Below, piece after piece: positions 9,494 to 21,939 of a stretch of 64,000 bases of DNA. The stretch comes from Perkinsus olseni (lineage: Eukaryota; Perkinsozoa; Perkinsida; Perkinsidae): assembly GCA_013115135.1 (NCBI GenBank), contig JABANP010000037.1, forward strand, positions 1-64,000, written 5' to 3'. Numbering within the stretch: position 1 is the first letter of the stretch; every line of letters starts with the position of its first letter. The notes below the pieces were generated by a model. It saw nothing but the letters and a program-made list of their open reading frames with translations, was not told the DNA's origin and made no database searches. The position numbers and the translations under genes are program-made.

Positions 9494-11420
9494 TACTCTA
9501 TCATATCTGTTGAGTCGCCTGCAGTGGCTCCTCCACGGTACTCATCCAACTCGCCGAGTAAGGCATCCTGTAGAGAAGGAACGATCATCTGTCCGGACGG
9601 AACCCGCAGACCCTCACTCGCTCAAGCGTCAGTTCTTCAACTCGCAGCTTGAGTTTCTCAGTGGGTCCACTCTCGCTTCGACGCCTCTCCTCGGCGTGGC
9701 TCGACACCCCGTCCTACGGAAATAAGACACCCCGTAGATGCCGTGGGTCGAGCTAAGATACTATGGTTCGATTCGAGGAAAATCCGAGGTACAGCCTGAA
9801 CGCTCCCCGGCCCACCGCGAATTCTCTGGTGATCTCCTCAATCCGCTGGTTGAACGTCTCGGACATTCGATCGCGCTCGGCCAAGTGGTCCTAAGCCGGA
9901 TCTGTTCACTGGGAGGAGGAAGATACATCTGATCACCTGCTGGTCTCTGATGATCTTGTTCTTTAAGGCATTGACCTCGGCATGAAGGCGAGCCGTCTCT
10001 CGCGCATGTGCTTCATTTTTAACTCGCAAATCTGCAGCCTCGCCTCGAGCCTACGGCAGAGAGCTGCGAGCGCGTCAAGCCCTCTGCGCCCCGACCTTCT
10101 GCTCGGACTCGAGAGCCTGCTTATGTGCGCATACAAGAGCTTCATATCTAGCAGCAGAGGCCAGCAACTCCGTGCTCGGCGGCTGACCTGAGTAACGGCC
10201 CTCTTTGACGTCGGAGATTTCGATTGAGCTTACTATCCAACCCTTCGAGCTGGGCCTTGAACAAGTCTCTCTGTTCTGTCAAGTTCTTCACGAGTCGCGT
10301 TGAAGTAAGCACATCCTCTGAAAATGAAATCAGGGACTCTATCGCAAAAGACGCGACGAGCAGTTACCATGGGAAGCACTCGATCAGTTACAACCGCTAT
10401 TTATCACGAGTTTGACAGTGGAATTTTCCTGAACTCACCATCCTTGACTTCCAGCTGTGTTTCCAGCCTTGCAATCTTATTCTTGGCCCCTTCAAGCTTC
10501 GACTCGTAGTCGCGAATGCGAACGCGAAGGGTCTGCTAATGGCAGCCATGGCCGAGCAACGCAGTCTCAGACAGCAGCTCTCGCGGGGTTACGTTGTTCT
10601 CGTCGCTGATCTTCGCGGCTTTCTTCAAACTTTCTTGCTCCCCCTTAATCGTGTTCTCAAGCTCTCTAATCTTCTCCTCAAGCTCAGCTATTTCTACCGC
10701 GTGCTTCTTCGCTAACTGAAATACAGATCCTTCGCAGTGTTCGAACAGTCGACAGTGCAACCGACATCGTCGACTCTCCTCTGAACAAGCGTCCTCGTTT
10801 TGGCTCGCTCAGCGGCGAGGGCGATTCTGAGGTGAAAGGGCAAACAAGAATGATCACTTCACTTGAGAAGAACATCTACTACTTTCCAGCCTCTATCTCT
10901 TTGATAGCTCTCTCGAGTTTCTCATCCTTCTCTGCCAACAGGCTCTCCGGATCCTTCGCTGGAGGGGGAGAGTCGGCAGCTGCCTTAACTTTCGGTGCAG
11001 GGAGAGCCCTGCGCGGCAAAAGCAAGCCAATGCAGGCAACTCTCAGAGCCCGCATAACGGTGCACACGAAGCCTTCAATGCTCAAGCCAGAAGCAACCGT
11101 ATGACACTCACACGAACAGCAAACCCATGAAGAAAAATGCAGAAAATTTCCAGCATCTGTTATAATTCTCAAGTAGAGGTACCGAAACCACTATTCTGTG
11201 CTAAACACTCACCTTTGCAGCTGATGCTCTCGGCAAGCGCAGCTTACTCCCGTCCAGGCTCAGGCGGCTGGAATCTCGCCTGAATCGCTGTACATCAGAT
11301 GGTCGACCTGAAGGGACTCTCACTATTGCAGCAGATCCTCGAGTATTTAGACGGTGTGCGAAATTTAGTATGTCCCATAGCTGATGATCTTGTCACAAGA
11401 TTCTTGCGAGGAAGGTGCAT
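9494..11420 (-). CDS. Coiled-coil protein, multi-exon, unrecognised
   Basis: Reading the minus strand from ATG at 11420 gives about a dozen exons separated by short introns. It ends with a TAA at 9494-9496 after GDSTDMIE. The N-terminal 60 residues are basic and Ser-rich (TKFRTPSKYSR). The rest is almost continuous coiled coil: SLLAEKDEKLERAIKEIE, HAVEIAELEEKIRELENTI, YESKLEGAKNKIARLETQ, NLTEQRDLFKAQLEGLDS, RLHAEVNALKNKIIRDQQ and KLKLRVEELTLERDALLGE. Frame continuity across introns and the heptad pattern make the coding call strong. Individual splice sites are less certain: one intron could be 22 or 46 nt. It is probably a cytoskeletal, centrosomal or scaffold protein. No enzymatic domain is visible. 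Confidence 0.7.
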
Positions 11421-12103
11421 CGACGCGCGCAACTCGCGGGAAGAGCAACCGAAAGAGTGTATTCGTATCATGCAAAAACACCGTTGGAACTGCGAAGACG
11501 GCGACCATACCGCGAATGACGACGGCTGGAGGGACGAAAATCCTGTCAGGCTTCTGAGCCTCCGAGAAAAATGATCTACTGCAGAAGCCGGGGTCGATGG
11601 CAGCTTCCTGCTCTCTAAGGCGACTAGCCGCGCTAGCAGTTGTAATCGACTCCGTCAGAGGCAAACTGATTAATCTCTATCACTAAATGATAAGTACTGC
11701 TTCGGTAGCAGTGCTTTCGGTAGAGCCAATGGGAAACTGTCTAAACTGTCCTTCTCGCTTGTTAACGTGTCGCAGGTAGGTAGTGATGATATTGTTCGAG
11801 AACGCCCAGAACTGGACACTGCCTTCCTCTGACGTAACGCAACTTTGTGCTGAACTGCTGCTTCAAGTATTTGGACAGATCGCCCTGAAAGGGAGAGGGT
11901 AAACGTCTCCCTACTGCTGCGTTGACTCTCCCTGGTTACCGGAGTTCTCTGAAGTACATATTGTGTGAACTGTCCCATTCATCAACTGCTGAAGGTCACC
12001 CGTCAGCCTAGACGGTCTAACTTTCTTTTCCCTAGGTCTCCCTCTCCTCAAACTTCTGTAGTCTTCATGATCAGTCACGTATGAATTATCCCCGATATTG
12101 ACT
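11421..12103. other. Intergenic or untranslated stretch, nothing firm
   Basis: This lies upstream of the coiled-coil gene. Short open frames occur on the minus strand near 11670-11978, but they have neither protein-like composition nor supported splice joins. I see no RNA gene or repeat. Confidence 0.4.
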
Positions 12104-12597
12104 CTAACGGTATGCGTAACTTATAAAATGTTGGACACAAGTTAGATGGATGCGACCCGCCACTCTGGCCATGAAGCGTGAAGACACAAGGTTCATAGTC
12201 GTGATAATATGTGTCGTGGTCCATGATAATGGATCCCATATAGTTCTGTCATCGACAGACGGTAGTTGTGTGGGGTCCGCAGAGCGGATAGATGAGAACC
12301 CGACTTGTATGGCCCGCCTAACTTGTAGGCCTAACTTAAAGCCGAAATGAGCCTGACGGCCCACCCGTATAAGTATTTACATAACATGACCCATGCGTGA
12401 TCCCGCTGGTTCGGCATACCATGTTCGTGTCCGAACCGATAGGAAGACGCCTGCTGTGTGTGCCGGGTCCAGACTTCCCTATGGTATCTCCAGGCAAGCA
12501 CGTCGACCGGTTTGGGATCAGTGAGCTCGTGGCCGGCGGTGCCGACGCCGCACTCGATCATCAACAGAATCCCAACCAGAAGGAAGTCCGCAGTCAA
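12104..12597 (-). CDS. Possible small two-exon protein
   Basis: Two minus-strand frames join across a GT-AG intron: an exon from about 12597 to a GTATGC donor, and an exon ending at the stop at 12104. The first exon begins with a hydrophobic run (FLLVGILLMIECGVGTAG) that looks like a signal peptide. It lacks an in-frame ATG before that run, because the frame opens with TTG after a TAG, so a further upstream exon would be needed. Composition is moderately protein-like and I see no known domain. The opposite strand carries overlapping frames of similar length, so the call is weak. Confidence 0.25.
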
Positions 12598-12695
12598 CTA
12601 GGACGGGTGGTCTCATGCTAGCTCAGCGCTATGCGATCGACTAACAAGCTCTTAGTTACAATATAGACGAGGCCTGCCCACAGCGGGAAAGTCCC

Positions 12696-13412
12696 TTAGC
12701 ACACGGAAAAAACACTCAGGAACCTTGAAGTTTGGCCGATCGTGGAGCATTGGGTGAACAGTCGCTCCCTTATGAAAAGCTCCGGGTAGAACCAGCTATT
12801 ATCATGATGACAAATTCTGGTACGCACTGCGGTGCCACACAACGCGGTTAGTAAGGCACGGAGCTCCGCACCACGGTGGTGCTCATGCCCCTTACTTGAG
12901 CTATCTGGGTATCTCTGGGGAGGCCGTCTAGGTTCCGGCGTCACCACCGCGGGAGCCGGAGAAGTCTCATCGGGGGTCGATTGACTGGCCGTGCCCTTTG
13001 GCGTAGCCGTGGTGGCGAGACCTACCAAAGAATGAAAGATTAAACACCTCAACTTGAAGTGGCTTCCCAATCCCTAAGCCCATTTGCAACCCAGCCGATC
13101 CCCGCAGGCTCCGTAGAGAACTAGCACGCTGCATGCCGACTCAACTTGATATTCAGTTCGCGAGAAGGCCGAATAACAGGGTCCTCGGTGGAGAGAAGAA
13201 GGTATCCACTCACTACTCAGGTGATTGATATCTTCCCGCTGAGCTTGGCATCCCAGTGCTTCCATTTGGCTGATGCAAAGACCGTTCTGACGTTGAATCA
13301 CGTCCATACGATCCGCGGAGGTTGTTGTTTCGATAGCAGCATTTGTCATTGAACAGCAGCAACCGGAGTGCCCCTCACTGAGCCTACCAACTACCCAACT
13401 AGGTGACAACAT
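12696..13412 (-). CDS. Possible multi-exon protein with a Thr/Pro-rich segment
   Basis: Several minus-strand frames look coding but the joins are unresolved. One begins with ATG near 13412 and includes AAIETTTSADRMDVIQRQN. The other ends at 12696 and carries a Thr/Pro/Ser-rich stretch (TPKGTASQSTPDETSPAPA) typical of a disordered linker or a glycosylated stalk. Canonical donors and acceptors are present between them. No domain was recognised. It sits in a row of minus-strand genes. Confidence 0.3.
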
Positions 13413-13974
13413 GGGAGCGGCAGACCGCAGTTGAAGACTGGCAATCTAAGACTGCAGACTACAACAGTTTCAGATCTGACTGTAACATACAGTGAAGGTC
13501 AGGAGCACAGGATATGCTTCCCACAGTACCACTGTCGGCTATCGTCAGAAGTAACGGGAAACGCCCAACGTCGTGGAGCCTCTGACGAAGCTCTCCCAAC
13601 TGAATGAGAAGGTGAATTCTGATTTGAATACACGCCCTGTGCACTCCATCTATAAAGAAGACCATCGTAGACCCAAACTACGAAGCGGACTCGATTGGAA
13701 CAATGAGATTTCTAATCTCATGCACTTCGTATTGGACGTGAAATGGCGTCACTGATCACTGCCGAGTCGACAGCTACTCCCCTGAATTAATCACCTGATG
13801 AAGCAACTCTCGTTGTCTCATATTAGAAACAGTCAGGCAACTTAGGGAGGTTGTAGTCATAGCTAGTCCCGAAGGGTCATCCAAGCTAGGCAATCCACTG
13901 CGGGAGCGTACACACAAAGGTTTCATATCGGAACAACGCGATAACGATTTATTCATAGTGCTTATCTACGTCAA
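13413..13974. other. Unassigned stretch
   Basis: A plus-strand frame (13573-13755) and overlapping minus-strand frames are open here. None has a convincing start, splice join or motif, so I assign no gene. Confidence 0.35.
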
Positions 13975-15567
13975 CTACAGGAGCACTCCTTCAAGAGGGC
14001 CTTCAGCAAGCCACTCAGTGAGGTTGTTGATGGCTTCTCCAGTAGAGGACTGAACAGAGCAAAGCCATCAGCACCACCCTCACTCGTATGTGATATGGAA
14101 AGACACTAACACATCCCTGAAAGATCCCGGCCATCGAGACTCACCTCAGAAGACTGGTACACATCGAGTAGTTTGCGAGCTGAGGAGAAAAAGAGGATCA
14201 ACAGTCACAACTAACAGGCGTCGTGGAGCAGAAGCGTGCCTCACCAAAATCATGTGCTAATTCGGGTTGTCCTCGGAGACCTTCGACATCCAGCTTAGCA
14301 ATATCAATTCTAAGATTCTCGCTGCCCGCCGATGCTAGCGCTACGAGCTGCGCGAGACCCGCGTCGCAAAATCCACCAGCAAGAGCGCGTGTCCCTGAGA
14401 AAGAGGCAGCTTATGACAGGCGAAGTTGCAGTAGAGACAATCTCCCTACAGCTAGAAGATTAAGCCCGCGCAAACGCATTCCTCCGGGGCCCTCAGGGGA
14501 CTCTCTCAAGACGCCAGATGCGCTACTATTAGCCCTCACACCGCGGCCGCCAACTGAAACGGGTAGCTCGACTGGTCTATTTCTCGCGTATGATGATAGA
14601 AGATGCGATATCAACGCTAGCAGTCTATCGTTCTTAAGCCACTACTTTAAGGCACAAGAAGTCAGTCAGGCCGCAATCGACGATGGGCACGGCGATCCAG
14701 TATCAGTCGTGTGAGACGTAGCATTCCGGAGGGCGGTGCCAGGATGTAGACATGCATTTGGTCGATGTAAATCAGAAGCAACTTACTGGCACCGGTGTTC
14801 CAGATCACACCCTGGTCATCACTCTCTGCCTTCAGCCCTTCCTCAGTCATCGCCTTCACCAACTCATCTGAGACAACACGCCATGACAGGCTGCTTGTTA
14901 TTCCCATATCACAGTTCTCTCCACTCGATCCAGAATGCAGCGCTTACCAGCAGTCTCTCTCGGAGCGCCGTCCTTAACCGTGGAGAATGACGCCACGGGC
15001 AGCTCGATGTCTTCAGCGACACCACTGCACCATTGCGGTTGCTGCTGCTCTGGAACCTCCGACGAGGGCTCGCGCCTCTTGTGATTCTGGCACAAGTCCT
15101 GGTGGAGCCGTAGGGGGACTTGCATACAGCGTTTCACTCAGGCCCATCGTCAGGCTTCGCTGAGGAGCCCGCAGATTCTGAGAACGCGAGGAGTGCTGTA
15201 GCACTGGAACATTAAGTACGATCAAACTGGGCAGCAATTGTCTCAGGCTGCAGGTGGCTAGACGAGCATTACCTTCTCGATACTCCGAGCTCAGCAACGG
15301 ACTGGTGTACTCAGCATCCATAGTCTCTTGCCGACTCATCTCGACCAAATCGGAGGCACTCGAGGGGAGAAGCTCTGACTTCTTGAACCTCGCTCGAATC
15401 GTCAACCTCATACACCGGGCTAGCATCGATAGCAGCTGCTGCCTGCGGTATCGGGGTAGCTTCTCTGATTTCTACAGAGACGACGGATCATCCCGCCATG
15501 CCGAGCGAGAAGACTTCTATTTACCTTCGGTCTCCTCCTGACCAAACTTGACACGGCGCTTCCTCAT
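13975..15567 (-). CDS. Multi-exon protein, unrecognised
   Basis: Minus-strand exons run from ATG at 15567 (MRKRRVKFGQEETEG) to a TAG at 13975-13977 after EWLAEGPLEGVLL. Well-supported pieces in order are EATPIPQAAAAIDASPVYE, EYTSPLLSSEYRE, DIELPVASFSTVKDG, DELVKAMTEEGLKAESD, NDRLLALISHLLSSYA, VELPVSVGGRGV, HALLLVDFATRIDIAKLD and ARKLLDVYQSSE. Most joins keep phase with GT-AG introns of 40 to 90 nt. The middle, around 15050-15140, has competing frames and remains unresolved. The start is basic and the middle Gln/Pro-rich, with helical segments toward the C-terminus. Earlier exons upstream of 15567 are possible (an ATG exon reads MPLREQRYEDTVKG). No function is assigned. Confidence 0.55.
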
Positions 15568-16114
15568 CTTTACTATGCCGCGGTGAGTCCTCAGCGTTCT
15601 CGGCTTTCGATGGGGCCCGAACCCCGAGGTATGGTCGAGGGCGGCAGCGGCCTCGAGTGCTCGACAACCGGGGCGACTGGTTGGGCCCGACGCAGCTGTT
15701 CGGCAGGTTCGTTCGGTCGTGTATCTAATCACCATGACCCCCAAGTACTGCATCAACAAGCACTCGACGCCAGACTAGAAACAACTCCGGAGCAGCATGA
15801 AGCAAAATTCTACGACCGAGGAGGAGAGGCAGGGAATATCACAGCCAACGAATGCCGCAATGGCGATCATCTAAAATCAAGAGTGAGGCAGTCAAACTCC
15901 AAAGAACAGCTTGCTCTCTTGCTCTATCTTGCGATTCCTCAACGCTACATCTTACCCTTCACTGTATCCTCATATCTTTGCTCCCTCAGTGGCATATCTA
16001 CGGCTGCACCCCATAAGACATATCATTGCTGCTGAGCAGATCGACCTCATTGCTTGATACCGCAGCCGCACCAGGCCTGACCGTTGAATGCGAGATGGGA
16101 TCCACAGCGATCCC

Positions 16115-18272
16115 CTACGTCCTAATGTGTGGCGCAGTCGTCGGTATCACAGCCTTCGGGGTGCTTGCGGCGCTCGACCTCCGGAGGCGATCTTGATCGG
16201 CCCTCTCCAGCCAGCTGAGCCTCTCACTAACGCTGGTAAGGGCCGACATCAAAGTCACGTTCTGCGCCTTGACCTCCGCGACGTCATGGCCGAGCTTCTG
16301 TAGAGTTGAGTTGAGACTCGCGAAACGCTGAGCGAACACCAGCATGACGGGATCCATCAGCGGGCACGTCAGAGCCTACCGAGGAGATTGCGGAGATGGT
16401 TTCCTCGTTATGAGCCTTCATATCGTTGTAAGTCGGGGCGCCTCCTGCACTTGCCTCTGAAGAACCATCGGTACAGTGGCGGAAGAGCGTGCAGCTACAA
16501 GAATCGGTCAACGCGAGGCCCAGCCGACGACAAGTCAATCTCAGAGGCCCAGCAGTTGCTAGCACATTAAGCACCCCGGCGTATTAAACTTCTTCCGGCG
16601 AATGATTAAAAGATGTAAAACGCTTACGACCTATCCGGTGGCTGCAGAAGCCCTCTCCACCCATTACTACCGTTAATTGCATCAAGTGCGTCTGTATGCT
16701 ATCCAGCTTGTTGCCCTGAAATCAACAACGTCAATTGAGCTCACCACGAGCACCTCGTGGCCTACGTCCTGTTCAAACCGCTGCTGGATGAAGCGAGCAC
16801 TGCTCTTCGTCTCTGAGAGATTCTCCACTAGATGCGCCTGAGCAACGCCGTGATCGAGGCGCGTCCGACCACCTCTGCTGCACTCACCTCGTTGTCGCTG
16901 CAGTACCTCGTGACAGTCTAAACGAGAACATTGGCGACCACGCCGATCCGAGAGAACTGATGGTCAACTTACATCCAGTTTCGACAGGCTTTTCATGAGG
17001 TCGTGCTGGAGCTCAGCGTTAAGGCTCATATTCTCAATCACTCGGCCCTCGGTTTTCTAAAGAGGAGAAACCAAAGGTGTGGTACGACGCGAACCCTCGT
17101 TTCGGCGCATGGAGTGCTCTACTGAACTGATCACGTTAGCGGAGGTTATACAACGACAGTGAGTCGAGTATGAGAATAACCGGAGCTCCCGGAATGTTGA
17201 AAGAAGCGGGAGAGGACGAGCGACGCAAAGGCACTGCACACCTAGAGGGAGCTCTAAAGGTCCAAGCACTAACCGTAAACCCGCTAGAGGGCCCAGGCCT
17301 CCCCTTCACCTACATGCATTCCAATCTCCAAAGCATTGAGTAGCTGAGTCAAGCACTGCATGATGGCAGCCGTACACTCCTCGGAGTGCTGATGGACGTT
17401 GGAGGTCTGCTCGTAGATGTAGTGTAGGACATCCCGTCTCAGTGGCTCATCGCTCTAACAACGCACAAGGTGAAGTCCGAGCAGACAAGACGAAGACGAA
17501 TGGCATTGCTATGGTAGCTCCTGGTCAAGGGCTCCAAGTATCATAAGCCTCCTTGCTTGCGTACTACGCACTCGGCCGGGACCACTTTCCAACCGAGCCG
17601 ATCATTATTCTAACAACCAGTCGCATGGAAGGTTTCATACGCCGTGACCAACGACGGCTCGCATCGGCATTCAGCGGCCATAAGCCGATGGAGCCTTTCA
17701 AAAGTATGAGATATTAGAAATCAATTAGAGATCAGGTCATCCCAGACACCGAGATACGGATGAGCCACGAGATACATTCAAAGCTAACGATGTGCATAGA
17801 GCCCTACAAGTTTTACCGCCCCTCGCTGACTCCTTACAAGCCCCTACCTCGGGCTGCCTTGCTCTGTAATCCCTCGGTGGCAGTTCTCTATCCGAGGATT
17901 GAGTGCTGTACTGAGCATGAGAGTTCTGCGGCGGATAGGGTTGACGCCGAGGGGGAGGAGGTGGGGCCCGCGCGTAGTCATCGTGAGCCGGCATCTCATC
18001 CATGCGGGACATCTGCATCCGAACAAAACAAAATCCCACCTGCTGACCTATCACGTATCTTGCACGCTCGACCGAAAGATATACAAATAAAACACACACT
18101 CTTGTTTACAGCAGCTCACCGGTGGAGGCGGAGGCGGTCCTCCCATTGCTCCCCTCATTGACTGAGTAGGCGGGGACTTGGGGGATGGGCCCGGCGGCGG
18201 CATCTGGCGATCAGCACCGTAGCTGTACTCTAGGCCTCCTCGAGCTGACGACATGACCTGTTGCGGGGCCAT
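16115..18272 (-). CDS. Proline-rich N-terminus plus C-terminal coiled coil, unrecognised
   Basis: The gene starts at ATG 18272 (MAPQQVMSSARGG) and ends at a TAG at 16115-16117. The first two exons encode runs of proline (GGPPPPPP and ARAPPPPPRRQPYPPQN), the kind bound by SH3, WW or profilin domains. Later exons are helical and coiled coil: LRRDVLHYIYEQTSN, RVIENMSLNAELQHDLMKSL, AHLVENLSETKSSARF, NKLDSIQTHLMQL, MKAHNEETISAISS, RFASLNSTLQKLGHDVAEVK and SVSERLSWLERADQDRLRR. Phases agree at most joins. The interval 17430-17840 contains exons I could not settle. It may link membranes or actin-type partners through its proline tracts, but that is only suggested by composition. Confidence 0.6.
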
Positions 18273-18516
18273 AGGAAAAAGCACAAGGCTGCCAACGGGG
18301 ACAATGCCATCGCTTGACTGCTGTGAGTGGGCTGCTAAGTCACATACCGATCGGACCTGGCCATCCACTTGAAGACTCTACGCAAAACAGGACGGTTAGT
18401 GCGACAACAATCACTGGTACAAAGCTCAAAGGGTAACATCGGACATGACTAACGTGGAGGCGGAAAACCACCACATATTCACTCCGTTGAGGAATTGCAA
18501 GATCGCAAGATCCGAT

Positions 18517-21014
18517 TCACGGCCCCTGCAATAGAGGCTCACTAGACTCGGGAGCATCATGAGCATCAGCCCCATATTTTTCAACCTACAACAATCAGGA
18601 ACCGCTTAGCCGATGACGGTGAGCCATGATGAGATTGCCTACCCGCTTGGATTCAGGGCTCCTGTGAACCTCATCAACTAGGGGTGAAGGGTCTACTCCT
18701 GAGAATGAGATGCTATATCGAGACAAGCGGTCAGCCAGAAGGCAGGGCCTAGGCAGACTGTAGTTAACCGCAGTGATTCCCCTACTGCTAATTATACTAC
18801 GGTGGCCAGCCAACAATACCTTCGTGAATCTCATTCACTCGCGTCTGATCCTCCTTGGAGCCGCTCGTCACAGGGCTTCTGTTATTCCGTTCAGTATCCT
18901 CCCTCACGAATGTCATGCCGTCGCCTCTACCACAAGCTGAGAGCCAAACCACGTGTCTCTTCTCACGGTCGTCTCAGTCGCCGCCGAACACGAGCCCAAC
19001 CAGTATTCTTCATGGCGCGACGCTTACTACCTATCGGCAGAAGCCAGAACAATGGATTGGGTCCAACCACAGCCACGAAATCTCCGTAGCATCCACGATG
19101 GTAAATTGACTGAGAGTTAACATGACAGGTTCCCAGCGAGAGTTTGACTCACCCCAGAGAAGCCCAGCTTCTGAGTAGACTTCTCGCAGTACTCAATCGT
19201 GGTCATCGCCTTAAAGGCCAACCTGAATCGGTAGACGATACAGCAGTGGGATCAGCAAATTTGCTGCCGTTACTACCAGATGTGGAAGGAGAAAAACGCT
19301 GTCAAAAGTAGCGCGAAGAGGGAGGACAAGACCATCCCGAATACTAGTAGAAAAACTCGTCCCAATGGCTCCTCTTCATCGACCGCATAGCGCGTCTGAC
19401 AAGAGGACTGTATCGAGGGAAGCGCAATCGGAGTATCCACCGAAGCATTATCCCACTGGCACGCGTGGAAGCGACGTCTAGCCCTGACGAGTAGGCTAAT
19501 ACACAGGCAATCGGTGAAGGCCACTTATACCATCCCCTGAGACACGCTATGTGGCGGATCTGCTGCCATTCTCCGGCGCACAGTCCGAGACGACGAATTC
19601 AAGCCCTGGTCAATCCACGAGGAATACACTTGTACTGGAGTCCTGGTACTGTGACGTAACGACGAGAGCAAAAATGAAAATAAGCAAGAGAATTGCACAG
19701 CCCCTATTCATACCAAAACAATCATAACACTCCAAGATGAGTTGCCCGGCGATGGGTGAGCATCGAGCTCAGCCCCGTGGCCCTTACCGAATCGATCATG
19801 GTGATCCACATGAAATGAGCTGCTACTGTCGCATAGAGCAGGAGTAGGAAGAAGTACTTGTGGTTGCCAAAGCCAACGCAATTGTAGATCCACGGACAGT
19901 GATGGTCCATTTTGAGGACCTGAGCGTCGGTACTGCCCAGTTAATCTCATCACGGCTCGAAGGGGGAGCTCAGATTTCCTCGTAAAGTGCTTCAGGCTGC
20001 TGTCACAGCAAAGAGCTATTCGCCGAGGCCTTCTTGTCGAAGGGGCGAAATTCGTTTTTGCTCCACTTAAGGAAACTCGGCGGGACACATGAGCCAGTAC
20101 TGGAAGTAGTGCTGGGCCCGCCAGCCGAGAGCATTCATATTTATACTGTTTGAAAAGCAGTGAACGCCGAGGACTTGATTGCAGGAGCAGTGGAACTTAC
20201 ACATTTCTTGCAAACTCGGCAATGATGACACCTGTCGGGTTTGAACCTGCGACCTCTAGCATGCGACGACAACCGTTTGATGCGGGAGCCTCACTTGCCA
20301 CACCATTTACAACGCCTTCTCTCACCACTTCGTTTCTTCTCTTGTGCATCTGAAAACAGCGGCGGCCTTTAAAAGCAGTGCATTACCGGTGGGCTTGCCT
20401 GGCAACACACTATCAGCAACCACCGGCTCGTCCTCTTCGCCATTACACAGCCACTCGTCGGTATCCGGTATCTACAAAGTGGCGCGCCGAATACCAGGTG
20501 ATGAGTCAAGCCCGTCAGAAAGTTCGACTGATTCTCTGGGCAAACCCTTCAAGGAAGCCAAGCTGCGTAAGGAATGTCGCAAAAGATTCCTCCGGGGGGC
20601 ACCAGTGGAACGTGGCGGTATCGACTTCAACGGTTCTCTCACCTCTCCCGGGCTGACGACCACACAAAGAGTGTAGCACACGAGCAGCATAGCGAAGAGC
20701 GAGTTGAATATGATAAGCTCGATCCATCCCTTTTGGGCCCTGCAAATAGGGAGAAGCCAGTGAAGACAGATCTCTGACTTCCTCCTACACGTCATGATGG
20801 ACTACTGCGGGCCTGTCCAACTGCAACAGCGGTAGAACGTGGACCTAAGGAGGCATTTCAGCAGACGTCTCCGCAATGCAGCACGTACGAAGTTGTATAT
20901 TCCCCACAAGGTGAAGATGATAGTGCAGACGAATATCACTGGCAGGAAGCGCGCTGGCTCTCTGTCGGGCACTGTCGCCGGTGCCGAAGGGAAACTGGGG
21001 GGACTATCGGGCAT
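18517..21014 (-). CDS. DHHC-type protein S-acyltransferase
   Basis: At least eleven exons encode a typical zDHHC palmitoyltransferase, which attaches palmitate to cysteines of membrane proteins. In order: TM1 ([20 protein letters not shown]), TM2 ([20 protein letters not shown]), a linker ([14 protein letters not shown]), and the Cys-rich domain with [22 protein letters not shown] and the active site [17 protein letters not shown] (about 19860-19910). TM3 is [17 protein letters not shown] and TM4 is [20 protein letters not shown]. The family TTxE motif appears as TTIEYCEKS, followed by NPLFWLLP and GDGMTF. The acidic tail ends SSEPLLQGP. All catalytic residues are present. An intron of roughly 270 nt splits KKC from VLKMDHHC. 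Its upstream neighbour across a bidirectional spacer is the OTU-RING gene. Confidence 0.92.
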
Positions 21015-21939
21015 CGGTAGAAGAGGACATTGTTGGCTGGAATGAAGGCATTATAGAGAGCAGAGGTTGCCCCGTGGATCGACTCTTTCACTCCGGCCCG
21101 ATTTGAGCACGCTGTACTGAACAATGCTATTGAGCCGTTCAGTTGCATGCATATAGCAAACTACTGGGTGTACCGCGAACGGTGCTGAGGTGTATGAACA
21201 GCTCAAGGGGTAGCATGGGCAAAACTCTCTTCCCGGAAGAGAGTTTTGCCCATGCTACCCCGGAGAAGTCTTCCGGTTCTGTGCCGACAGTGCCCGATTT
21301 CTTGCAGATGCTGACCTCAGGATTGCCCATCCACAGCTGCTGCCTTGACACTACCACCAGTGCTGATGAAGAGCCATGCGATCACACTTTCCGCTCTTCA
21401 CAAGCCGATGATACGACAGACGAGGATTCGATCACAAATCGCACTCGAAATAGTCGCTGTAAAAAGCGCACGCCCAAAAATTAGAAAGTAACGTTCAGCA
21501 GCCCCTCTGCGGGAGTTGGAGCTGAACCCCGATCGCTAGAAGACTTCTTTCGGCTAATACGTATCCGTAGGCCCTAGTTCGACTCTCTGTGGCCTCCATC
21601 GGACCTTAGTTGTCTCTTCGCGTCCTTGCGGAGGCATCTGTGGATCGTGTCGTTCTGTGTGGCGTCACGCCATCGACCTGTTCATGGGACGTATCTTAAC
21701 CGGTTAGCTGCTGTAGAGTGTTGTTAGGTAGGGACAGGTATCTCTTGTGTCAGTTATGGCAGCTAGGTAGTGGCGCTGGTTCGATTAGGCTCCGCCGTTC
21801 ACGGTATTTGAGCCTCTCAGCAGTGCGTTTTCTGATTGCTTCGGACGTATCTTACGGCTATTCGCCTCCTCTGCTGTGATGGGCTTCGTGTCTCTCGACT
21901 TATCATCCGATTGTTGCTTCATATGTGACGTTGGTGTAA
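21015..21939. other. Spacer between divergent DHHC and OTU-RING genes
   Basis: Apart from the palindrome at 21207-21261 and a plus-strand open frame (21143-21484) of doubtful coding value, I see no gene. The right part (21540-21939) is T/G-rich and probably holds the promoter and 5'-UTR of the OTU-RING gene. Confidence 0.5.
21207..21261. repeat. Near-perfect 55-bp palindrome
   Basis: Two 27-nt arms are exact reverse complements separated by a single base (21234). The left arm begins GGGGTAGCATGGGC and the right arm ends GCCCATGCTACCCC. It lies in the spacer between the divergent DHHC and OTU-RING genes, about 190 bp upstream of the DHHC start codon. It could be a terminal-inverted-repeat remnant, a cruciform or hairpin-forming site, or a transcribed hairpin. 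Confidence 0.95.

Noticed and set aside
10168..10213. A 22-nt intron in the coiled-coil gene
   Set aside because: A 46-nt intron with a better GTAAGC donor gives an equally good protein, so the longer one is preferred.
18430..18600. A minus-strand frame reading into LAILQFLNGVNMWWFSAS
   Set aside because: It overlaps the end of the DHHC gene in another frame. The DHHC tail has proper splice sites and continuity, so this is a shadow.
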